Of a stretch of DNA of 8,552 bases, positions 1 through 3,453 are shown one piece after another (the stretch's first letter is position 1; each line of letters opens with the position of its first letter). The position numbers were made by a program, and so were the translations under genes. Location of the stretch: assembly GCA_046538075.1 (NCBI GenBank), contig JBKHJN010000064.1, positions 1 to 8,552 of the forward strand, read 5' to 3'. The stretch is from Desulfobacca_B sp046538075 (GTDB lineage Bacteria > Desulfobacterota > Desulfobaccia > Desulfobaccales > Desulfobaccaceae). Under the pieces are notes generated by a model. It had not been told where the DNA came from and did not search any database. It saw nothing but the letters and a program-made list of their open reading frames with translations.

Positions 1-3
1 GGT

Positions 4-23
4 GGGGGGCCTCTCGGTCCCCC
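4..23. other. Strong GC-rich stem-loop
   Basis: GGGGGGCC, a TCTC loop and GGTCCCCC form an 8-bp stem with one G-U pair. No T-run follows on the + strand, so it is not a classical intrinsic terminator for a gene entering from the left. On the minus strand the sequence beyond it lies outside the window. It could be a 3' end structure of an unseen upstream gene. Confidence 0.4.
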
Positions 24-85
24 GGCCCTCCCCTCAAATTAACCTTTTAAATGCTCGGACTAATAACTGGGGGCGGAGAAGATCG

Positions 86-107
86 GTTGATTATGTTGCT
101 AATCAAC
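86..107. promoter_or_regulatory. Perfect palindrome, candidate operator upstream of tsaC
   Basis: GTTGATTA, six bases (TGTTGC), then TAATCAAC: a perfect 8-bp inverted repeat ending 29 bp before the tsaC start codon. Half-sites spaced like this are typical of dimeric repressors, but the same sequence could form an RNA hairpin in the leader. No convincing -35/-10 pair is visible around it. TTAACC (39-44) with TAATAA (61-66) is only a weak possibility. I cannot assign a regulator. Confidence 0.45.
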
Positions 108-136
108 ACGGTTAACGGTAAACTGGGGGTGAGATC

Positions 137-766
137 ATGGCACGCGTGGTAAGCTGGCATTCATTGGAAGATTGCGCTTCTCTGACGGAGGCGTTGGAAG
201 TATTGCGAGCCGGAGGGGTGGTCGCCTGTCCCACCGAGACCTACTATGGCCTGGCCGTAGACGCCTTCCAAGAGGCAGCCCTGGACCGGGTGCTGGCCAT
301 CAAGGGCCGCCCGATGGGTAAACCGCTCTTAGTATTGGTGGCCGATGTTGGGATGGTAGAACAGGTGGCTTTAAATGTGCCGGCCTTGGCGCTTCAACTG
401 ATGGCCAGGTTCTGGCCCGGTCCCTTGACCCTGATCCTGCCCGCCCGTCCATTCCTTCCCATGCAATTGACGGCCGGGACCGGAACTATCGGGGTGCGGC
501 AATCCAGCCACCGGTTGGTCCGCAGTCTGACCGCGGCTTATGGTTCCCCTCTGACCGGCACCAGCGCCAACCGCTCCGGACAACCGCCTTTGATTAGGGC
601 CAGCCAGTTGCAAAAAGAGATGGGCACTGAATTGGAGCTGATTCTGAACAGCGGTCCCTGTCCCGGCGGCCTGCCGTCCACGGTGTTGGACCTGACTCAA
701 ACTCCGCCCCGGCTGGTCCGTATTGGCCTAGTGACCGCCGCCGTCCTGCAGGAGTATCTCATTTGA
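137..766 (+). CDS. tsaC: L-threonylcarbamoyladenylate synthase (TsaC/YrdC/Sua5 family)
   Basis: The enzyme makes threonylcarbamoyl-AMP from threonine, bicarbonate and ATP. This is the first step of the universal t6A37 modification of tRNAs reading ANN codons, completed by the TsaD complex. The 209 residues are a single YrdC domain without the extra C-terminal domain of long Sua5 proteins. Visible family motifs are PTETYYGLA (32-40), the K-G-R-P nucleotide-binding segment (56-59), WPGPLTLIL (93-101), TGTSANRSG (140-148), STVLDL (181-186) and a closing RIG (195-197). The ATG is preceded by a G-rich Shine-Dalgarno, GGGGGTGAG, four bases upstream. A ROK kinase follows after 27 nt on the same strand, suggesting co-transcription though no functional link is known. 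Family membership is secure; whether it is the cell's only TsaC or a YciO-like paralogue cannot be seen here. Confidence 0.93.
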   Translation: MARVVSWHSLEDCASLTEALEVLRAGGVVACPTETYYGLAVDAFQEAALDRVLAIKGRPMGKPLLVLVADVGMVEQVALNVPALALQLMARFWPGPLTLILPARPFLPMQLTAGTGTIGVRQSSHRLVRSLTAAYGSPLTGTSANRSGQPPLIRASQLQKEMGTELELILNSGPCPGGLPSTVLDLTQTPPRLVRIGLVTAAVLQEYLI

Positions 767-793
767 TAGTTATTTCTAGATTGCAAAGGAACA

Positions 794-1774
794 ATGATGC
801 CAGAAGATAAACATCCAGTAGTGGTGGGAGTGGATCTGGGGGGCACCAACCTCCGGGTGGCGGTGATCAACGGCCAGGGTGAAATGCGGTTTCGACAAGC
901 CTTTCCCACTCCCAAAGGCCAGGGTTCCCAGGAATTGGTGGAGAGGTTGGCAGGGGCAATCACGGCTGTGGGCCAGGAAGCTCAGGATCAGGGCAGTCAG
1001 GTGCTGGCAATTGGCATGGGGGTCCCCGGCCGGGTGCTGCCCCAAGAAGGGCGGGTGATTTTCTCTCCCAACCTGCCAGAACTCAATGACTGTCAGCTGG
1101 GGGCGGCGGCCCGGCGTTTGCTTCGCTGGCCGCTGTTCATGGATAATGATGCCAATATCTTTGCCTTGGGCGAGCAATGGCTGGGGGCCGGGCAGGGCAG
1201 GGCGAATATCTTGGGCATCACCCTGGGTACTGGAGTGGGCGGCGGGTTGGTGCTCAACGCCAGCATCTGGCCCGGTGAAGCCGGGTCCACTGCCGAGATC
1301 GGACATATAATTATCGACCCGCAAGGTGAAGTTTGCAACTGTGGCAACCGGGGCTGTCTGGAGACCCTGGCTTCCGCTCCCTGGACCGTAGCCTGGGTCA
1401 AATCCCGGCTGGCCGCTGGAGAGCCTTCCTCCCTTCGGGCAGCCTGGCAAAAAGACCCGGAAAGCCTGGGGGGGCGCCAGTTGCAGCAGGCCGCCGACAC
1501 CGGGGACCGCCTGGCGCAAGCCGCCTTTGCCCGGGTAGGCCAGGCTTTGGGCCAGGCCATTGTCGATGTCGTCCACCTCCTGGGCCTGTCGCTGGTGGTC
1601 ATCGGCGGCAAATTTAGCCTGGCCTGGGATCATTTTATTGGCCCCTTAGAGGATGAACTGGATCGGCGTCTGACCCTTTTCCCCCGCGCCCAGCTAAAGG
1701 TGGTCCCGGCCATCTTGGGCGATAATGCCGGACTCTTGGGCGCGGCCAGACTGGCATGGGACAATGTTACATGA
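794..1774 (+). CDS. ROK-family sugar kinase, probable glucokinase
   Basis: Probably phosphorylates glucose (or a related hexose or N-acetylhexosamine) with ATP in the cytoplasm. The 326 residues match a typical ROK glucokinase. The phosphate-binding loop DLGGTN lies at 14-19, and D119 in DNDAN (117-121) is the expected catalytic base. GTGVGGG is at 145-151, and E168 and H171 in EIGH fit the sugar and zinc sites. The ROK zinc signature CNCGNRGCLE (181-190) is complete. There is no N-terminal helix-turn-helix, so this is a kinase rather than a NagC/XylR-type repressor. Two ATGs stand in tandem (794 and 797). AAAGGA ends at 790, so the second ATG has the better spacing. Substrate cannot be fixed from sequence; fructokinase or N-acetylglucosamine kinase activity remains possible. 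It ends 46 bp before the stop of a convergent small gene. Confidence 0.9.
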   Translation: MMPEDKHPVVVGVDLGGTNLRVAVINGQGEMRFRQAFPTPKGQGSQELVERLAGAITAVGQEAQDQGSQVLAIGMGVPGRVLPQEGRVIFSPNLPELNDCQLGAAARRLLRWPLFMDNDANIFALGEQWLGAGQGRANILGITLGTGVGGGLVLNASIWPGEAGSTAEIGHIIIDPQGEVCNCGNRGCLETLASAPWTVAWVKSRLAAGEPSSLRAAWQKDPESLGGRQLQQAADTGDRLAQAAFARVGQALGQAIVDVVHLLGLSLVVIGGKFSLAWDHFIGPLEDELDRRLTLFPRAQLKVVPAILGDNAGLLGAARLAWDNVT

Positions 1775-1820
1775 GGAGATGGGGCTCAGGCCACAGGCAG
1801 TTTTCAACCGTTCGGATAGG

Positions 1821-2051
1821 TTATGATTTTCTAAAAAACAGACAGAAATCATCTACTAAGGAGTCAATATCATATCTGCTCCAGGGAGGGAGATTCAAAT
1901 TGCCGGCTAATTCCGGGGGTGGAAAAGGTTTAGGAAAATGAACATTCATAGCCGCTAGCAGCTCTTCCCCCGGCATTTTTTGGTAAAGCTGGCTTATCTC
2001 CATTACCAGCTCGAAATGCTCATGGAATAACCAATGATTATAAGGCCGCAT
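1821..2051 (-). CDS. Small hypothetical protein, 76 residues
   Basis: I do not recognise this protein. Reading begins at an ATG on the minus strand (2051-2049) with GGAGG (2059-2063) seven bases upstream, an almost ideal ribosome binding site, which is the main reason to accept it. The frame is open nine more codons to a TTG at 2078, but the binding site favours the ATG. The product has 76 residues and is acidic and rich in aromatics (NHWLFHEHFELV near the start). It has a proline-rich stretch HFPKPFPPPEL (38-48) and ends DDFCLFFRKS. There is no signal peptide or membrane span and only one cysteine. It lies alone in an otherwise non-coding stretch and converges on the ROK kinase gene. It could be a genuine orphan gene or the remnant of a longer one. 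Confidence 0.5.
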   Translation of the reverse strand: MRPYNHWLFHEHFELVMEISQLYQKMPGEELLAAMNVHFPKPFPPPELAGNLNLPPWSRYDIDSLVDDFCLFFRKS

Positions 2052-2113
2052 GCCATTTCCTCCACCTTGGCGCCCCAATTTACCATAATTCTGGGTCGAA
2101 ACGCAAACCTTAG

Positions 2114-2151
2114 GTAGTTTAGCTTCACTTCGACGGGCTCAGCTAATCTAC
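2114..2151. repeat. Imperfect inverted repeat, REP-like stem-loop
   Basis: GTAGTTTAGCT (2114-2124) and AGCTAATCTAC (2141-2151) pair at 10 of 11 positions around a 16-base loop. The loop region and right edge read CTTCGACGGGCTCAGC, resembling short intergenic palindromic repeats with CTTCGAC...GGCTCAG cores that I recall from many bacterial genomes. Whether it is repeated elsewhere in this genome cannot be seen from a single copy. No T-run suggests it is not a terminator. Confidence 0.4.
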
Positions 2152-2274
2152 TCCCACCGATGCCTTGCCTTAGCTTATCTATTTCCTGAAGCCGGCCTCA
2201 GGTCAACAGAACCAGGGAAGGATAAACATTGCCGCAATCCGCAATTAATAAAATCTTAAAATACCTATTTTAAT

Positions 2275-2292
2275 TTGGCACTTAGTTTGCAA
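2275..2292 (+). promoter_or_regulatory. Sigma-54 (-24/-12) promoter
   Basis: TTGGCACTTAGTTTGCA matches the sigma-54 consensus TGGCAC-N5-TTGCA exactly in both conserved blocks. The invariant GG (2277-2278) and GC (2289-2290) are separated by the required 10 bases. Transcription would begin near 2302 and run right towards csrA, giving a leader of about 357 nt, or it could make a separate small RNA. No activator binding site is recognised upstream. AT-rich DNA at 2240-2275 would suit bending. Confidence 0.65.
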
Positions 2293-2400
2293 AGCAAAGT
2301 TTAGAGCCGTTATTTAGGTCGATCTCCAGAGGTTCAAGGTTAAGATGTCAAGGTTGCAGATAAAAATGCCAGCCTGCCCATAAAATAATTTTTAACCCCC

Positions 2401-2428
2401 TAAAGTAAGTTAATGATATGGACGATAA
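2401..2428 (+). promoter_or_regulatory. Possible sigma-28 (FliA/SigD-type) promoter
   Basis: TAAAG (2401-2405) and GACGATAA (2421-2428) resemble the flagellar sigma-28 elements TAAAGTTT and GCCGATAA. The -10 box matches 7 of 8 bases. The gap is one base longer than the usual 15 between TAAA and the -10 box, which weakens the call. The start would be near 2435, upstream of csrA-fliW, where flagellar control makes sense. Confidence 0.35.
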
Positions 2429-2465
2429 TAAGCATAGGGAATTGTTGAGCATCGACGCGGCTCAA

Positions 2466-2515
2466 GCTCTTCGCCTCCGGGGTTGGGGGCAGAGCAATTG
2501 GGGTGCCGGTGCCCC
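2466..2515 (+). other. Tandem hairpins in the csrA leader
   Basis: GCTCT (2466-2470) pairs with AGAGC (2491-2495), and inside it GCCTCC (2473-2478) pairs with GGGGGC (2485-2490) with one G-U, leaving loop GGGGTT. Four bases later GGGGTG-CCGG-TGCCCC (2500-2515) forms a second hairpin with two G-U pairs. Neither is followed by a T-run, so they are leader structure rather than an intrinsic terminator. I match them to no known riboswitch class. Confidence 0.4.
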
Positions 2516-2658
2516 ATAAAAGCGGATCAGGGCTAACTGAGAAGAACAATGCTTAGCAAGCGACTAACTTTCTTCTACTGGATTAAAGAATTTGGCTTGT
2601 TAGAATTCCTCTAATTTTGGTAGGATGAAAGGGCTGACGGTCGCCAAGGAAGGTCATC

Positions 2659-2892
2659 GTGCTGATTTTTACTAGAAAGATTGGAGAAACTATCAGGATA
2701 GGAGATCATATCCGGATCAAGATTGTGGATATCAAGGGAAAACAGGTCCGCATAGGTATTGAGGCACCGCCTGAAGTGGCTGTGCACCGGGAGGAAATCT
2801 ATCTCAAAATCCTGGAGGAGAATCTTCAAGCCGCGGAGGTCGAAAGCGTAGATCTGAATGAGGCTAACAATCTGTGGAGACCAGAAAAGTAA
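2659..2892 (+). CDS. csrA: Carbon storage regulator CsrA (translational regulator)
   Basis: A dimeric RNA-binding protein that recognises GGA motifs in mRNA leaders and usually represses translation by covering ribosome binding sites. With FliW present its main known target is flagellin mRNA. The core is classic: MLIFTRKIGE at the N-terminus (F4 where E. coli has L4), QVRIGIEAP (29-37) and VHREEIY (42-48) carrying the key R44. It has 77 residues against 61 in E. coli. The longer C-terminal tail (about 50-77) is the part used by FliW-bound CsrA proteins of the Bacillus type. The start is GTG with AAGGAAGG ending five bases upstream. GGA triplets at 2623-2625 and in the ribosome binding site (2648-2650), 25 nt apart, suggest autoregulation. 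It overlaps fliW by 19 nt. Confidence 0.96.
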   Translation: MLIFTRKIGETIRIGDHIRIKIVDIKGKQVRIGIEAPPEVAVHREEIYLKILEENLQAAEVESVDLNEANNLWRPEK

Positions 2893-3359
2893 GTTTAACC
2901 GGGAATCAGGAAAAAATTACGGAATGTGGATTCTCGATAGAAACCAAGCAATTAGGTACCATCACCGTCCGTCCGGACCAAATCATTACCGTTCCTCAGG
3001 GGTTACCAGGATTCTCGGATTATCATCGTTATATTCTGGTGGAGCACGGCCAGGAATCCCCCTTCCTCTGGTTCCAATGTGTGGATAATCCGGCTCTGGC
3101 CTTTGTGGTCATTGACCCCCGCCGTATTTTCCCTGATTATCCGATTGCCCGAATCAACGCCATGCTCAGAGAACTTGAGGCAGAGAGTGCCGAAGATCTA
3201 CAGGTCTTTGTTATCGTTACTATTCCGCGCCGACGCCCCCAGGAGATGACGGCCAATCTTTTAGGGCCGTTATTGATCAACCCCAAAAACCGGCAGGCCA
3301 AACAGCTGATTCTCGATAATCCCTGGTTGTCCCATCAGTACCGGCTCATTCCGCGATAA
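2874..3359 (+). CDS. fliW: Flagellar assembly factor FliW (CsrA antagonist)
   Basis: FliW binds flagellin and, when free, binds CsrA allosterically and lifts its repression of flagellin translation, so flagellin synthesis follows secretion. The family signature is clear: SIETKQLGTITV near 21-32, GLPGF (43-47), SPFLWFQCVD (62-71), ALAFVVIDP (74-82) and a C-terminal LLINPKNRQAKQLIL segment. It has 161 residues, slightly long. The start is GTG inside the csrA 3' end. An in-frame TAA at 2865 excludes anything upstream, and no standard start codon lies between GTG and the conserved IETK region. The protein therefore has about 22 residues before the usual N-terminus. The 19-nt overlap suggests translational coupling to csrA. 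Only a weak AGG lies at the expected spacing. Confidence 0.95.
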   Translation: METRKVSLTGNQEKITECGFSIETKQLGTITVRPDQIITVPQGLPGFSDYHRYILVEHGQESPFLWFQCVDNPALAFVVIDPRRIFPDYPIARINAMLRELEAESAEDLQVFVIVTIPRRRPQEMTANLLGPLLINPKNRQAKQLILDNPWLSHQYRLIPR

Positions 3360-3385
3360 TTTTATAAATAAAACCAAGATAAACT

Positions 3386-3402
3386 GCCCGATTCGATCGG
3401 GC
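3386..3402 (-). terminator. Hairpin between fliW and the UPF0182 gene, probable terminator
   Basis: GCCCGAT-TCG-ATCGGGC is a perfect 7-bp stem with a 3-base loop, lying between two convergent genes. Read on the minus strand it is followed by a T-rich tract (AGTTTATCTTGGTTTTATTT), so it best serves the UPF0182 transcript. On the + strand no T-run follows, so its role after fliW is less sure. Confidence 0.5.
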
Positions 3403-3453
3403 CTAGAAGATTGATCTCCACCCCTGCCGCTGGCCTTGCCCCGGCCCTCAGCC

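Larger units (their letters stand above)
2052..2658. other. Long non-coding stretch upstream of csrA
   Basis: About 600 bases without a credible gene, visibly more AT-rich than the flanking genes. In order it holds the ribosome binding site of the small minus-strand gene, a repeat-like stem-loop (2114-2151) and a short near-palindrome CCTGAAGCCGGCCTCAGG (2185-2202). Then come a sigma-54 promoter (2275-2292), a direct repeat TCAAGGTT with 14-bp period (2334-2341, 2348-2355), a possible sigma-28 promoter (2401-2428), two tandem hairpins (2466-2515) and the csrA ribosome binding site. Two tiny frames (2418-2519 and 2549-2614) are open but poorly supported. No tRNA, SRP RNA or recognised riboswitch is seen. 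Confidence 0.6.

Noticed and set aside
776..1633. 285-codon minus-strand frame under the ROK kinase
   Set aside because: Antisense shadow of a clear, motif-complete gene in GC-rich DNA; low-complexity Gly/Gln/Pro composition.
1756..1941. 61-codon + strand frame starting in the ROK kinase gene end
   Set aside because: Overlaps the kinase 3' end, has no ribosome binding site and random-looking composition, and runs antisense to the better supported small minus-strand gene.
2195..2235. SRP/4.5S RNA-like stretch AGGTCAACAG...GGGAAGGATA
   Set aside because: Superficial likeness only; the conserved AGGTCAGGCCGGAAGG-type apical loop and flanking helix are missing.
2354..2371. Minus-strand sigma-54 promoter TGGCAT...CTGCA
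   Set aside because: GG and GC are 11 bases apart instead of the required 10, and no gene follows in that direction at a sensible distance.
2418..2519. 33-codon frame beginning MDDNKHRELL in the csrA leader
   Set aside because: Weak ribosome binding site, overlaps the possible sigma-28 -10 box and the hairpins. It could be a leader peptide but nothing supports it beyond being open.
2460..2560. TPP, molybdenum cofactor or c-di-GMP riboswitch before csrA
   Set aside because: Isolated words such as CTGAGA or GCCTCC occur, but in the wrong order and without the conserved core of any class.
2549..2614. 21-codon frame MLSKRLTFFYWIKEFGLLEFL upstream of csrA
   Set aside because: Has only GAGAAG as a possible binding site and is too short to judge; kept as a note in case of translational coupling.
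2597..2626. Sigma-70 promoter TTGTTA-N18-TAGGAT directly before csrA
   Set aside because: Only 4 of 6 matches in each box and a non-optimal spacer; expected by chance in AT-rich DNA.
2858..3088. 76-codon + strand frame across the csrA-fliW junction
   Set aside because: Out-of-frame overlap with both csrA and fliW, which are unmistakable families.
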